From: Lachnospiraceae bacterium | GTDB taxonomy: Bacteria; Bacillota; Clostridia; Lachnospirales; Lachnospiraceae | DNA length: 64,000 nt | Assembly: GCA_021202465.1 (NCBI GenBank) | Contig: JAJQCZ010000031.1 | Coordinates: 1-64,000 of the forward strand | Direction of reading: 5' to 3' | In this document: one piece after another, positions 25,268 to 34,032 of the stretch | Position numbering within the stretch: position 1 is the stretch's first letter | Layout of the letters: each line of letters opens with the position of its first letter | Notes under the pieces: model-generated | Told to the model about the DNA's origin: nothing | Database searches by the model: none | The model's input: only the letters and a program-made list of their open reading frames with translations | Program-made: the position numbers and the translations under genes

Positions 25268-25834
25268 ATGAGAGTCATTGCAGGTTCGGCCAGACGACTG
25301 CAGCTGGTCACTGTGCCGGGGCTCGATACCCGGCCTACGTCTGACAAGATTAAGGAGACACTTTTCAATATTCTGCAGCCGAAGCTGGCCGGATGTGAGT
25401 TCCTGGATCTGTTTGCCGGGAGCGGCGCCATCGGCACCGAAGCTCTGAGCCGCGGCGCCCGTCACAGTACCTTCGTGGAGAACAGCCGCCGGGCACAGGA
25501 GTGCATCCGGAAGAATCTGGCCCACACCCGTCTGGAAGCGGGGGCGGTGCTGCTGCCCATGGATGTTCTGGGGGCTCTGACGAGGCTGGAGCGGGAAAAA
25601 AGGTCTTACGATATTATTTTTATGGATCCGCCCTACGGACAGGAGTGGGAGAAGCAGGTGCTGACGCGGTTGGCATCCTCCTCTCTGGTGACGGAGGATA
25701 CGACGATCATTGTGGAGGCGAATCTCACCACAGACTTTTCTTATACGGAGGGGCTGGGATTTGAGATTTTCCGTTTCAAGGAGTATAAGACAAATCAGCA
25801 TGTATTTCTGAGAAGATACGTGGAAGAGGCATAG
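25268..25834 (+). CDS. rsmD: 16S rRNA (guanine(966)-N(2))-methyltransferase
   Basis: RsmD methylates G966 of 16S rRNA in the small-subunit head. The 188-residue protein has the signature start MRVIAGSARRLQL, the TRPTSDKIKETLFNIL segment, SAM motif I FLDLFAGSGAIGTEA near residue 45, and the catalytic DPPY motif (IIFMDPPYGQEW) near residue 118. It is followed 6 bp later by coaD, the conserved Firmicutes order (ylbH-ylbI), so the two genes are co-transcribed. Confidence 0.96.
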   Translation: MRVIAGSARRLQLVTVPGLDTRPTSDKIKETLFNILQPKLAGCEFLDLFAGSGAIGTEALSRGARHSTFVENSRRAQECIRKNLAHTRLEAGAVLLPMDVLGALTRLEREKRSYDIIFMDPPYGQEWEKQVLTRLASSSLVTEDTTIIVEANLTTDFSYTEGLGFEIFRFKEYKTNQHVFLRRYVEEA

Positions 25835-25840
25835 AGAAAC

Positions 25841-26377
25841 ATGGAAAAGGAAGAACAGCCGAAAGTCGGTATTTATCCGGGAAGCTTTGATCCGGTGACG
25901 TTCGGGCATCTGGATATTATCTCGCGGTCTTCACAGATTTTTGACAGAATGGTCGTGGGAGTTTTATGTAATAACGCGAAAAAACCGTTGTTTTCCGCGG
26001 ATGAACGTGTTAAAATGTTGCGTAGCGTGACCTCGCACATTCCCAATGTGGAGGTGCGCGCCTTTGACGGTCTTCTGGTGGATTTTGCCAAACAGGTGGG
26101 CGCGCGGGTTGTAGTCCGCGGGCTGCGGGCCGTGACAGATTTTGAATACGAGCTTCAGATGGCACAGACGAATCATACGATGTGTCCCGGGATCGACACG
26201 ATTTTCCTGACGACGGATCTGCGGTATGCGTACCTGAGTTCCAGCACGGTGCGGGAAGTGGCTTTTTATGATGGAAAGATTTCCCAGTTCGTGCCCCCGG
26301 AGATCGTGCCGCTGGTACAGGAAAGATGCAGGAGTCTCCGCGAGGCAGACGGAGACAGGAAGGACAGACAAGAATGA
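25841..26377 (+). CDS. coaD: Phosphopantetheine adenylyltransferase
   Basis: CoaD transfers AMP to 4'-phosphopantetheine, the penultimate step of coenzyme A synthesis. The 178-residue protein shows [18 protein letters not shown] (the T/HxGH nucleotide site), [17 protein letters not shown] near residue 90 and [10 protein letters not shown] near 130, all diagnostic. It lies 6 bp after rsmD and its stop overlaps the next start as ATGA, so translation of the three genes is coupled. The length is normal. Confidence 0.97.
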   Translation: MEKEEQPKVGIYPGSFDPVTFGHLDIISRSSQIFDRMVVGVLCNNAKKPLFSADERVKMLRSVTSHIPNVEVRAFDGLLVDFAKQVGARVVVRGLRAVTDFEYELQMAQTNHTMCPGIDTIFLTTDLRYAYLSSSTVREVAFYDGKISQFVPPEIVPLVQERCRSLREADGDRKDRQE

Positions 26378-26988
26378 GTAGTAGCAAGATCGAACAGATT
26401 ATTGGTGAGATTGAGACGTATCTGGACAGCTGCAAGCCCCAGGCCTTCTCCGGCAGCAAGAAGCTGGTGGTGGAGAAGGACGTCCTTGATGAGATGCTGG
26501 TGGAGCTGCGGATGCGCACGCCGGAGGAGATTAAGAAATATCAGAAGATCATTGCCAACCGGGATGCCATCCTGCAGGAGGCGCAGTCCCAGGCGGATGC
26601 CATGATCGCGGAGGCCAACCGGCAGACCAGCGAGATGGTGAACGAGCACGAGATCATGCAGCAGGCCTATCAGCAGGCGCAGGGGATCGTGGACGATGCG
26701 CAGGAGAAGGCGCAGCAGATTATTGATAATGCGGTGACCGATGCCAACAACATCCGGGAAGGTGCGATGCAGTACACGGACAGTGCGCTGAAGAATCTTC
26801 AGACGATTATTTCCCATTCCATGGAGGATTCCCAGAGCCGGTTTGATTCGTTCATGCATCAGATGCAGGGCAGCCTGGAGGTCGTGACGGCCAACCGCCG
26901 GGAGCTGAATGCGGGCAATGAACCGGCGCAGGCGGCGGATGACGATGATTACAAGATTGATATTTCTCTGGGGAACCAGGACGAATAA
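26374..26988 (+). CDS. Coiled-coil protein downstream of coaD
   Basis: A 204-residue, Gln/Ala/Glu-rich protein with a long coiled coil (about residues 50-140, repeated QAQ/ADAM/QII heptads) and an acidic C-terminus (ADDDDYKID). It resembles the group often annotated loosely as ATPase or V-type ATPase subunit-like and has a DivIVA-like feel, but no P-loop is present. The ATG overlaps the coaD stop by 4 nt; a longer frame from 26326 would lie within coaD. The position next to rsmD-coaD seems conserved in Lachnospiraceae. A scaffolding role is only a guess. Confidence 0.7.
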   Translation: MSSSKIEQIIGEIETYLDSCKPQAFSGSKKLVVEKDVLDEMLVELRMRTPEEIKKYQKIIANRDAILQEAQSQADAMIAEANRQTSEMVNEHEIMQQAYQQAQGIVDDAQEKAQQIIDNAVTDANNIREGAMQYTDSALKNLQTIISHSMEDSQSRFDSFMHQMQGSLEVVTANRRELNAGNEPAQAADDDDYKIDISLGNQDE

Positions 26989-27019
26989 CGGGATACGGAC
27001 AGAGTGAATCGTGAGTAAA

Positions 27020-27047
27020 GGGGGAGTGCGCCCAGGTGCCCTCCCCC
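27020..27047. terminator. GC-rich hairpin between converging genes
   Basis: GGGGGAG (27020-27026) pairs with CTCCCCC (27041-27047) across a 14-nt loop, 32 bp past the coiled-coil gene stop. Only a weak T stretch follows. It separates the converging coaD operon and the YlbJ-like gene. Confidence 0.55.
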
Positions 27048-27128
27048 ACATTTGTATGATGATATCAGGGATGATCGTGCATTGACATGGAGCAATCCGT
27101 GTATCATCCGGAGGCAAAAGGTCATACT

Positions 27129-28028
27129 TCATGGAAACAGAATCTGGAATCCCAGGTCAAGGAGCGCGGCCAGAAAGGCTGTCAGAATCCGGCCTCCGGC
27201 GTAGGACGATAGGCGGATTCCAGTGTCATGCAGGCACCCGGAGGTCTGGGCCAGGCAGGACAGCCCACCGAAGGAGGCTCCGGCGGCGCAGAGCATTTCC
27301 TTTACAGGAAGTGGGAAAGTGCTTTCGGCAACGGCCCGGCAGCCGGTCGTGATCTCACAGAGAAGAAGTGCCGGGACCCGGACGGTTTCCGGCAGAGCGG
27401 GCAGGGCGGCGAGCCAGGAGGAGAAGATTCCGAAGAGGATCATATAGCATCCGATGAGCACGGCCGACCGGCAGCTCTCCATCCAGGCCTCCTCCAGGAG
27501 GGCGGGGGAGAGCGAGGCAGGACCCGGTGAAGTGTCGTCTGTGCAGCGGAGTGTCCGACCGGGCATAATTTCCCCTTTTCTCCGGAATACTGAGAGAAAG
27601 AGGCCGCACAGTGCCGAAGCAGACCAGACGGCAGCCGGCAGCCGCAGGGAGCGGGTCAGATGAAGCCACTGCACGGCGACCAGCCCGGTCAGGAAGGCCG
27701 GACTGGGCAGATTGCAGAGGCAGACAAGCCATTGCCCCTCCCTGGCAGAGAGTCGTCCGTCCCGCACTTCATTTCCCGTGAGGATCGCCCCCATGGGATA
27801 CCCGCAGAGAAATCCCATCAGGCAGATGGATTGCGCTCTGCGCTTCTGCGACAGCGGGAAGAGCGCGCTGACCAGACGGGCCAGCAGAATAAAGGGGAGA
27901 AGCACCGGGAGGACGTTCCGGTACCACTGAAGCAGGGCGTCCGAGGCGCCGGCGCTGCTTTGCTCCGGCAGAAGCAGCAGTCCGAGACCGAACAGCAGGA
28001 CCGGAAGGCGGGTGCATCTTGATTTCAT
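27129..28028 (-). CDS. YlbJ-like multi-pass membrane protein
   Basis: A 299-residue hydrophobic protein with about seven membrane segments. It shares the hallmark GFLCGYPMGA segment (near residue 70) and a CNLPSPAFL-type motif with the sporulation membrane protein YlbJ and nucleoside-recognition (Gate) proteins. A Cys-rich polar stretch separates the two halves. It is shorter than typical YlbJ (about 400 residues), so it may be a reduced homologue. The ATG at 28028 has AAGGGAG upstream. Its place beside rsmD-coaD matches the ylbH-ylbI-ylbJ neighbourhood of Bacillus, although here it is on the opposite strand. Confidence 0.6.
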   Translation of the reverse strand: MKSRCTRLPVLLFGLGLLLLPEQSSAGASDALLQWYRNVLPVLLPFILLARLVSALFPLSQKRRAQSICLMGFLCGYPMGAILTGNEVRDGRLSAREGQWLVCLCNLPSPAFLTGLVAVQWLHLTRSLRLPAAVWSASALCGLFLSVFRRKGEIMPGRTLRCTDDTSPGPASLSPALLEEAWMESCRSAVLIGCYMILFGIFSSWLAALPALPETVRVPALLLCEITTGCRAVAESTFPLPVKEMLCAAGASFGGLSCLAQTSGCLHDTGIRLSSYAGGRILTAFLAALLDLGFQILFP

Positions 28029-28147
28029 GATCTTCTCCCTTCTGCCGTCCGCTGACGGGCGGCGCGGCATTTACACGGTTTCTCCGGTATTCTTTACAGA
28101 ATATGCGTTTTGTCCGGGAACTCATGTATGGGAAAGGAATTTTTACC

Positions 28148-29590
28148 ATGGGAATTGTGGAACACACATCCTGCCCCAGGGTGTTTGACTATTTTGAAGA
28201 GATTGCCGGGATTCCTCACGGCTCGGGCAATACCGGCGCCATCAGCCGGTACTGCGTGGCGTTTGCCGCCGCTCACGGGCTGGCCTGCCGTCAGGATGCG
28301 GCGGGCAATGTGGTGATACGCAAGCCTGCTTCGCCCGGGCGGGAGTCTGAGGAGGCGGTTTTGCTTCAGGGGCATCTCGATATGGTGGCGGCGCAGGAAG
28401 AGGGGATTGCCTTTGACTTCCTGCGGGACAGTTTGCGTCTGCGGCGGGAGGGAGACTTCCTGACGGCCGACGGGACGACTCTGGGCGGGGACGACGGCAT
28501 CGCGGTCGCCATGTGTCTGGCAATCCTGGAGGACGATTCACTGAGTCATCCGCCGCTGGAGTGCGTTTTTACGGTCGACGAGGAGATCGGGATGCTGGGA
28601 GCGGAAGCCCTGGATACGTCCGATCTGACGGCGACCCGGATGCTGAACCTGGACTGCGAGGCAGAAGGGGTCCTGACGGTCGGCTGTGCCGGAGGCAGCC
28701 GGGTGCGGTTTTCCTTCCGGACACCCGGACACGAGGTCACGGCGCTTCCCTGCCGGATGCGGATCGAGGGACTGATCGGCGGCCATTCCGGCACGGAGAT
28801 CCACCGGGGCCGGATCAATGCCAATCACCTTCTGGCGACGCTGCTGCAGCAGCTGGAAGAGGCCTGCCCGTGCCTTCCGGGCGAGATCTCCGGCGGGGCG
28901 GCGGACAATGCCATTCCGGCTTCCGCTGCGGCTCTGCTGGCGGTGCCTCCGGAGAAGAAGGACGAGATGGAGTCTCTGCTGGCGGCGGTCCGTGAGGCCT
29001 GGCAGGAAGAAATCAGGCGGACAGAGCCGGACTTCTCTCTGAGCTGGAGCTGGGGGGAAGAAGCGGTTTCGCTGACGGTGTCGGAGGAACTGCCCCGTCT
29101 GCTGCCGCTGTTTTCTCAGCTGCCGGACGGCGTACAGGCGATGAGCGAGGCATTGCCGGGCATGGTCGAGACCTCTCTCAACCTGGGAATTATGAAATGG
29201 GACGGCCGTGAACTTCGCCTGACGTTCTCTGTGAGAAGCAGCGTGGAGGAGAGCAGGCATGAGCTGGAGCAGAAGCTGGTTACTCTGGCTGCTTCCTTCG
29301 GCGGGACAGCGTCTGTGGACAGCGAGTATCCGGGCTGGCCGGTGCAAAGCGATTCTTCGCTGCGCAGAATCGCTTCCCGGATCTGGGAGGAGATGACCGG
29401 AAAGCCGATGCGGGCCGAGGCCATCCATGCCGGTCTGGAGTGCGGCATCTTTATCTCGAAAATGCCGGGACTGGACATCATTGCCCTGGGTCCGGATATG
29501 CAGGATATTCACACGCCCAGAGAGCGCCTCTCGATCTCCTCCACGGAGAGAGTCTATGCGTTCGTCCGGAAGCTCCTGGTGGAAATCTGA
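28148..29590 (+). CDS. Aminoacyl-histidine dipeptidase (PepD-type, M20 family)
   Basis: A 480-residue zinc dipeptidase that hydrolyses Xaa-His and other dipeptides in the cytoplasm. Metal ligands are visible in LLQGHLDMVAA (His, near residue 82), GGDDGIAVAM (Asp, near 117), TVDEEIGMLGA (Glu, near 145) and NLDCEAEG (Asp, near 170), with a C-terminal His in AIHAGLECG. The lid/dimer domain lies between. The ATG at 28148 has AAAGGAA 8 nt upstream; an in-frame ATG at 28103 is less well supported. It is followed closely by an rRNA methyltransferase gene. Confidence 0.92.
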   Translation: MGIVEHTSCPRVFDYFEEIAGIPHGSGNTGAISRYCVAFAAAHGLACRQDAAGNVVIRKPASPGRESEEAVLLQGHLDMVAAQEEGIAFDFLRDSLRLRREGDFLTADGTTLGGDDGIAVAMCLAILEDDSLSHPPLECVFTVDEEIGMLGAEALDTSDLTATRMLNLDCEAEGVLTVGCAGGSRVRFSFRTPGHEVTALPCRMRIEGLIGGHSGTEIHRGRINANHLLATLLQQLEEACPCLPGEISGGAADNAIPASAAALLAVPPEKKDEMESLLAAVREAWQEEIRRTEPDFSLSWSWGEEAVSLTVSEELPRLLPLFSQLPDGVQAMSEALPGMVETSLNLGIMKWDGRELRLTFSVRSSVEESRHELEQKLVTLAASFGGTASVDSEYPGWPVQSDSSLRRIASRIWEEMTGKPMRAEAIHAGLECGIFISKMPGLDIIALGPDMQDIHTPRERLSISSTERVYAFVRKLLVEI

Positions 29591-29602
29591 TGCGGGGCAA
29601 GG

Positions 29603-31015
29603 ATGATGGAACTGCCGAAGAGTTACTGTGAGCGAATGAAATCCCTGCTGGGTTCCGAATATCCGGACTATCTGGCATCTCTGGAGGAGCCCTGCGCGCA
29701 GAGTCTGCGTCTGCATACCGGTAAGTGGAATGAGGAAACGGCGCAGGATTGTCTCCCCTTTCTGGAAGAACCGGTTCCCTGGGCCGAAGGAGGATTCTAT
29801 TATCGGGAGGGAGCGCAGCCTTCCAGACATCCTGCCTACAGCGCGGGGCTGTACTATCTACAGGAGGCCAGTGCGATGAGTCCCGGAGCCGTTCTGCCGG
29901 TGGAAGAGGGGGAGCGCATACTCGATCTGTGTGCCGCGCCCGGCGGGAAGGCCACGCAGGTGGCAGACCGGCTGGGCAGCCGTGGGGTGCTTTACGCCAA
30001 TGATATCAGTGCCTCCCGGGCGCAGGCGCTGCGGAAGAATCTGGAGCTGGCCGGGGTGCGGAATGTCTTCGTGACTGCGGAGACCCCGGAGAAGCTGGCC
30101 ACTGCGTACCCGGAGTATTTTGATAAGATCCTCGTGGATGCGCCCTGCTCCGGGGAGGGGATGTTCCGCCGGGACAGCGCGCTGCTCCGTGACTGGATCG
30201 CCCGCGGTCCGGCCTATTATGCGCCTCTTCAGGCGGAGATCCTCGAGCAGGCCGTTCATCTGCTGCGGCCCGGAGGATTGCTTCTTTACTCCACCTGTAC
30301 CTTCTCGCGGGAAGAGAATGAGGAAAACGTGGAACGTCTTCTGGCCGCGCATCCGGAGATGACGCTGCAGCCGATCACGCCGCGGCCCGGCTTCTCCGAA
30401 GGATTTCTTCCCGGTACGGTTCGTCTGTGGCCGCACCGGGTGCGGGGCGAAGGACATTTCCTGGCGCTGCTTGAGAAGACCGGAGAAAAGCAGGAAAGAC
30501 GCAGACCGTCCGCCGACAGTGCAGGATGCACGGGGGCAGTCAGAGCTCATAACGGGCGGAAGAAGCACGGTCGGCGGAAGGGGACTTCCCCTCGGGAATC
30601 ACTCTGTCCGCCGGACTGGGAGGCAAGGCTGTCCCCGCTGCTTACCGGAAGGAAGCTGATGCGGCGGGAGGATGTACTCTATGCTCTGCCGGAGGGGGAG
30701 ACCCCGCGGCCCGGACTGCGGTATCTGCGCACCGGGCTGCTTCTGGGGACCTGGAAGAGGGAGCGTTTTGCACCGTCGCAGGCGCTGGCCATGGCACTGG
30801 AGCGATATGAATATCCGGACAGGGTTTCTTTCGGCTGGGAGGACGAACGCGTACTCCACTACCTGAAGGGAGAGAGTGTGGATGCCGCCGGCGCTGCGGT
30901 CAGCGGCGAAGAGGGCTGGTGTCTGGTCTGTGCGGAAGAATATCCCCTGGGATGGGCCATGCGCCGCGGGACGGCTCTGAAAAATAAATATGAGCCCGGA
31001 TGGCGGCGGCAGTAG
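29603..31015 (+). CDS. RsmF/RsmB-type rRNA (cytosine-C5) methyltransferase
   Basis: A 470-residue NOL1/NOP2/Sun-family enzyme that makes 5-methylcytosine in rRNA. The SAM loop CAAPGGKATQVADRLG lies near residue 110. The two catalytic cysteines are in DAPCSGEGMF near residue 180 and YSTCTFSREENE near residue 230. The C-terminal third (from about 350) matches the RsmF-like substrate-binding domain ending in LGWAMRRGTALKNKYEPGWR. A basic low-complexity linker (about 295-340) joins the parts. The ATG at 29603 or the adjacent one at 29606 could be used, and the ribosome-binding site is weak, suggesting coupling with the dipeptidase gene 12 bp upstream. Confidence 0.9.
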   Translation: MMELPKSYCERMKSLLGSEYPDYLASLEEPCAQSLRLHTGKWNEETAQDCLPFLEEPVPWAEGGFYYREGAQPSRHPAYSAGLYYLQEASAMSPGAVLPVEEGERILDLCAAPGGKATQVADRLGSRGVLYANDISASRAQALRKNLELAGVRNVFVTAETPEKLATAYPEYFDKILVDAPCSGEGMFRRDSALLRDWIARGPAYYAPLQAEILEQAVHLLRPGGLLLYSTCTFSREENEENVERLLAAHPEMTLQPITPRPGFSEGFLPGTVRLWPHRVRGEGHFLALLEKTGEKQERRRPSADSAGCTGAVRAHNGRKKHGRRKGTSPRESLCPPDWEARLSPLLTGRKLMRREDVLYALPEGETPRPGLRYLRTGLLLGTWKRERFAPSQALAMALERYEYPDRVSFGWEDERVLHYLKGESVDAAGAAVSGEEGWCLVCAEEYPLGWAMRRGTALKNKYEPGWRRQ

Positions 31016-31041
31016 GGGAAGGCGGCTGTCCGGGAAATGGC

Positions 31042-31067
31042 TGTGATAAATATCACGAATGATCGTG
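31042..31067. promoter_or_regulatory. Overlapping palindromes, CRP/FNR-like operator candidate
   Basis: GTGATA-AA-TATCAC (31043-31056) overlaps CACGA-ATGA-TCGTG (31054-31067). The first includes TGTGA-N6-TCACG, very close to a CRP-family site. They lie about 75-95 nt upstream of the metallo-hydrolase gene. Confidence 0.4.
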
Positions 31068-31138
31068 CGGTCGGAATTCGGAGCTCCTGCGAAGGAAATC
31101 ATGACGGCCCGCGATCAAAATAAAGGAGGACATAAATA

Positions 31139-31777
31139 ATGAACGAGAATCAGAACATTGTACTTACCTGGCGCGGACATTCCTGCTTTAAAATCTCCTG
31201 CGGGGATTTCTCCGTGGTGGTGGATCCCTACAGTGACGATACGGTGCCGGGCTTCCCGCAGGTCCGTGAGACAGCCAATCAGGTGATCTGCAGCCATACT
31301 CATGCGGATCACAACAGCCGTGAATCCGTGACGCTGGTGGACGAGGAGAAGGAAAGTCCTTTCACGGTCATCAAAGTGGCCTGTCCGCATGACGACGACT
31401 GCGGCCGCAAGAGAGGGATGAACCTGATTCATGTATTTGACAACGGAACTCTGCGGGTGGCCCATTTCGGGGACATTGGCTGTCCCCTGGGAAAGGAGCA
31501 GCTGGAGGCCATCGGCCGTCTGGACGCGGCGCTGGTGCCCGTAGGAGGGCATTTCACGATGGAGCCGGACGGAATCGCGGCTCTGATGCGGCAGATGCAG
31601 CCCCGCGTGGTGGTTCCCATGCACTATCGCAGTGAGACCTTCGGTTATCCGGTCATCGGAACGCTGGAGGACTATCTGAAGTTCGTGGAAGGGGATATCG
31701 TGCGCTACGAGGGCAACACTCTGACGCTGACACCGGAGACGCCGGCGCAGACGGCAGTGCTCACCTATCTGGGATAA
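31139..31777 (+). CDS. UlaG-like MBL-fold metallo-hydrolase
   Basis: A 212-residue member of the metallo-beta-lactamase fold, nearest the UlaG-like branch (UPF0173/L-ascorbate-6-phosphate lactonase relatives). The opening LTWRGHSCFKI, the metal motif CSHTHADHN near residue 51, the Asp/His in VAHFGDIGCP near 106, PVGGHFTMEP near 138 and PMHYRS near 160 supply the metal ligands. AAAGGAGG precedes the ATG. The true substrate is not inferable. It is followed 14 bp later by a membrane protein gene and then rluD-like and recU genes in one direction. Confidence 0.88.
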   Translation: MNENQNIVLTWRGHSCFKISCGDFSVVVDPYSDDTVPGFPQVRETANQVICSHTHADHNSRESVTLVDEEKESPFTVIKVACPHDDDCGRKRGMNLIHVFDNGTLRVAHFGDIGCPLGKEQLEAIGRLDAALVPVGGHFTMEPDGIAALMRQMQPRVVVPMHYRSETFGYPVIGTLEDYLKFVEGDIVRYEGNTLTLTPETPAQTAVLTYLG

Positions 31778-31791
31778 GGAAGCGAAAAGAA

Positions 31792-32352
31792 ATGGAAAAA
31801 GGAACCTATGGCTATCTGGGCCAGAGAAAGAAAAAGCAGCTCCGGATGGCCCTTCTATGGGGTGTTCTGGTCGTCATACTGGCTCTGATCGGTCTGATGA
31901 TCTGGGGCACGAAACTGAATCTTCTGATGGTTCCGGCGATGCTGTGTGTCATTCCCTTCGCCAATTATCTGGTCTCCTATGTGGCACTGGCCTCCTACAG
32001 GTCCGGCGCCCCGGAACAGTATGCGGCGCTGCGGGCCTTTGAAGAGGCGGGCATGCTTCTGGCGGATCTGGTTCTGGTCGACGAAAAGGGAGAGAGGGCT
32101 TCGATGGATTTCGCGGTCGTTTATCAGGGCGGAATCGCCGGCTATCAGTCTGAGAAAAAGGATACCCGTGACCGCATTACCATCACGGTCAACGACCTGA
32201 TGAAACGGCGCGGCATTCCCATGCGCATCAAGGTATACCGCGATTGGGAGGAGTTCCTGCAGAGAATCACGGAAATGAATGCTCCGGCGGACGATGCCTC
32301 TTTGAAGAAGGTAAAGCGTGCCAGGGATGCGTTGATTTCGGTCTGTCTCTGA
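31792..32352 (+). CDS. Conserved membrane protein, two N-terminal helices
   Basis: A 186-residue protein with two membrane helices (about 19-40 and 44-68) and a soluble C-terminal domain of about 110 residues (LLADLVLVDEKGERASMDFAVV...NDLMKRRGIPMRIKVYRDWEEF). I do not recognise the family with certainty. It lies in a tight same-strand cluster (MBL hydrolase, this gene, RluA-type synthase, RecU) and has GGAAGCGAAAAGAA upstream of the ATG. No catalytic motif is visible. Confidence 0.7.
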   Translation: MEKGTYGYLGQRKKKQLRMALLWGVLVVILALIGLMIWGTKLNLLMVPAMLCVIPFANYLVSYVALASYRSGAPEQYAALRAFEEAGMLLADLVLVDEKGERASMDFAVVYQGGIAGYQSEKKDTRDRITITVNDLMKRRGIPMRIKVYRDWEEFLQRITEMNAPADDASLKKVKRARDALISVCL

Positions 32353-32376
32353 GGAGGCGGAACCGGGGAGGTACAT

Positions 32377-33363
32377 ATGCGTCAGCTGACAGTGCAGGAT
32401 TACGAATCCGGCCAGCGTCTGGATAAGTATCTGAACAGATACCTGAAGGAAGCCCCGCGGGGCTTCCTTTACAGGATGCTGCGGAAGAAAAATATCACAT
32501 TGAACGGAAAAAAAGCGGACGGTACGGAAAAGCTTGCCGCCGGAGATCAGAACAGGCTGTTTCTCTCGGAGGAGACTGTGGAGAAATTCATGGGCAGTGC
32601 GCCGCCCCGCGGCCGCGAAGCGGGCGCGCGGGGGGCGGCGCTGCGCGTCCTCTATGAGGACGCGGATGTGCTGTTCCTCAATAAACCGGCGGGGATGCTT
32701 TCTCAGAAAGCGGCGCCGGACGATGTATCGGCCTGTGAACACCTGATTGCCTATCTGATGGATGAGGGAAGCCTGACGGAGGAGACGCTGCGGACCTTCC
32801 GGCCCGGCGTTTGCAACCGGCTGGACCGGAATACCAGCGGTGTCCTCGCGGCCGGAAAGACCACCCGGGGACTGCGGGAGCTTTCCGCCCTGTTCCGGGC
32901 GCGGGCCGTGGATAAGCGGTATCTGTGCCTGGTGGCGGGCACCGTGGAGCATTCCTCCAGGGTATCCGGTTATCTGACGAAGGAGGAACAGACCAACACG
33001 GTGACGGTGACGGCGGAGCCGCCCGGAGATCCCATCGAGACGGAGTACCGGCCTCTGGGAACAGCGGAGGGATTTACCCTTCTCGAAGTACGCCTGATCA
33101 CCGGAAAGACGCACCAGATCCGCGCACATCTGGCCTCTCTGGGACATCCGGTGCTGGGCGACGGCAAATACGGCGATGAGGCGGTCAACCGGGCCTTCAG
33201 ACAGCGCCTTTCACTGCGTCATCAGCTCCTGCATTCCTGGAAGCTGATCTTTCCGGAGGAGGTCCTCACTCTGCCGACGCTGAGCGGACGGGCAGTCACG
33301 GCCCCTCTGCCGCCGCATTTTCAGCGCTGCCTGAGGGAGCTCTCCCTCCGCACACCGAAATGA
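32377..33363 (+). CDS. RluA-family pseudouridine synthase
   Basis: A 328-residue enzyme that converts uridines in rRNA (or tRNA) to pseudouridine. An N-terminal S4-like RNA-binding domain (about 10-75, SGQRLDKYLNRYLKEAPRGFLYRMLRK) precedes the catalytic domain with VLFLNKPAGMLSQ near residue 103 and the catalytic Asp in CNRLDRNTSGVL near residue 147, then GKTHQIRAHLASLGHPVLGD near 244. These features place it in the RluC/RluD branch, but site specificity cannot be read from the sequence. GGGGAGG lies before the ATG, and the gene ends 10 bp before recU. Confidence 0.93.
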   Translation: MRQLTVQDYESGQRLDKYLNRYLKEAPRGFLYRMLRKKNITLNGKKADGTEKLAAGDQNRLFLSEETVEKFMGSAPPRGREAGARGAALRVLYEDADVLFLNKPAGMLSQKAAPDDVSACEHLIAYLMDEGSLTEETLRTFRPGVCNRLDRNTSGVLAAGKTTRGLRELSALFRARAVDKRYLCLVAGTVEHSSRVSGYLTKEEQTNTVTVTAEPPGDPIETEYRPLGTAEGFTLLEVRLITGKTHQIRAHLASLGHPVLGDGKYGDEAVNRAFRQRLSLRHQLLHSWKLIFPEEVLTLPTLSGRAVTAPLPPHFQRCLRELSLRTPK

Positions 33364-33373
33364 GGAGAACATC

Positions 33374-33907
33374 ATGGCGACCTGGAATACCCGCGGACTG
33401 CGCGGCTCGACCCTCGAAGAGATGATCAACTATTCCCTGGAAAGATACCGTGAAAAGCATCTGGCGCTGATCCAGAAGATCCCGACTCCGATCAAGCCCA
33501 TCGACATCGACAAGGAGACCCGTCATATTACCCTGGCTTATTTTGATCAGAAGAGTACGGTGGACTATATCGGCGTCGTACAGGGCATCCCCGTGTGCTT
33601 TGATGCCAAGGAATGCGCATCGGACACGATCCCCCTGCAGAATATTCACGAGCATCAGATCCGCTTCATGAATGATTTCGAGCAGCAGGGCGGCGTAGCT
33701 TTTATCCTTCTGTATCTGACGCACCGGGATGAGTGTTATTATGTTCCGCTGCGCGAACTGGAGATCTTCTGGAACCGGGCCGCGGAAGGCGGACGAAAGA
33801 GCTTCACCTACGCGGAGCTTACGCGATGCTATCCGGTTCACGGTGTCCGGGGACTGCCGCTGCATTTTCTGGAAGCCCTGCAGCGTGATCTGGCGGAAAG
33901 AGATTGA
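33374..33907 (+). CDS. recU: RecU-type Holliday junction resolvase
   Basis: RecU cleaves four-way DNA junctions during recombination and repair in Firmicutes. The 177-residue protein shows the nuclease core: TLEEMIN (Glu) near residue 13, KSTVDYIGVVQGIPVCFDAKECAS near residues 57-80 with Asp and the E/DxK pair, and a Gln in LQNIHEHQIRFM. The length is close to the family norm, with the N-terminal tail shorter than in Bacillus. AGGAGAACATC precedes the ATG. It is last in the cluster; the his-operon promoter overlaps its stop codon. Confidence 0.9.
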   Translation: MATWNTRGLRGSTLEEMINYSLERYREKHLALIQKIPTPIKPIDIDKETRHITLAYFDQKSTVDYIGVVQGIPVCFDAKECASDTIPLQNIHEHQIRFMNDFEQQGGVAFILLYLTHRDECYYVPLRELEIFWNRAAEGGRKSFTYAELTRCYPVHGVRGLPLHFLEALQRDLAERD

Positions 33908-33931
33908 CAACGGAGGAGATTTTGCTATAAT
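33904..33931 (+). promoter_or_regulatory. Strong promoter for the his operon
   Basis: Perfect -35 TTGACA (33904-33909) and -10 TATAAT (33926-33931) with a 16-nt spacer and a TGC extended -10. The -35 overlaps the recU stop. A leader of about 95 nt follows, with only weak hairpins and no T-box or His-rich leader peptide that I can see. Confidence 0.85.
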
Positions 33932-34032
33932 TTAGCAGGCTGTAATTTCTGCTGCTATCAGAATGTCGCGTTAATGCGCTAAAGCAACTGGCCTTGAAGC
34001 GCGGTGCAGCCGTACAGGAGGAAATAAACAGG

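Noticed and set aside
33932..34032. His attenuator or T-box before hisZ
   Set aside because: No run of His codons, no T-box AGGGTGG-type element and no terminator with T-run in the leader.
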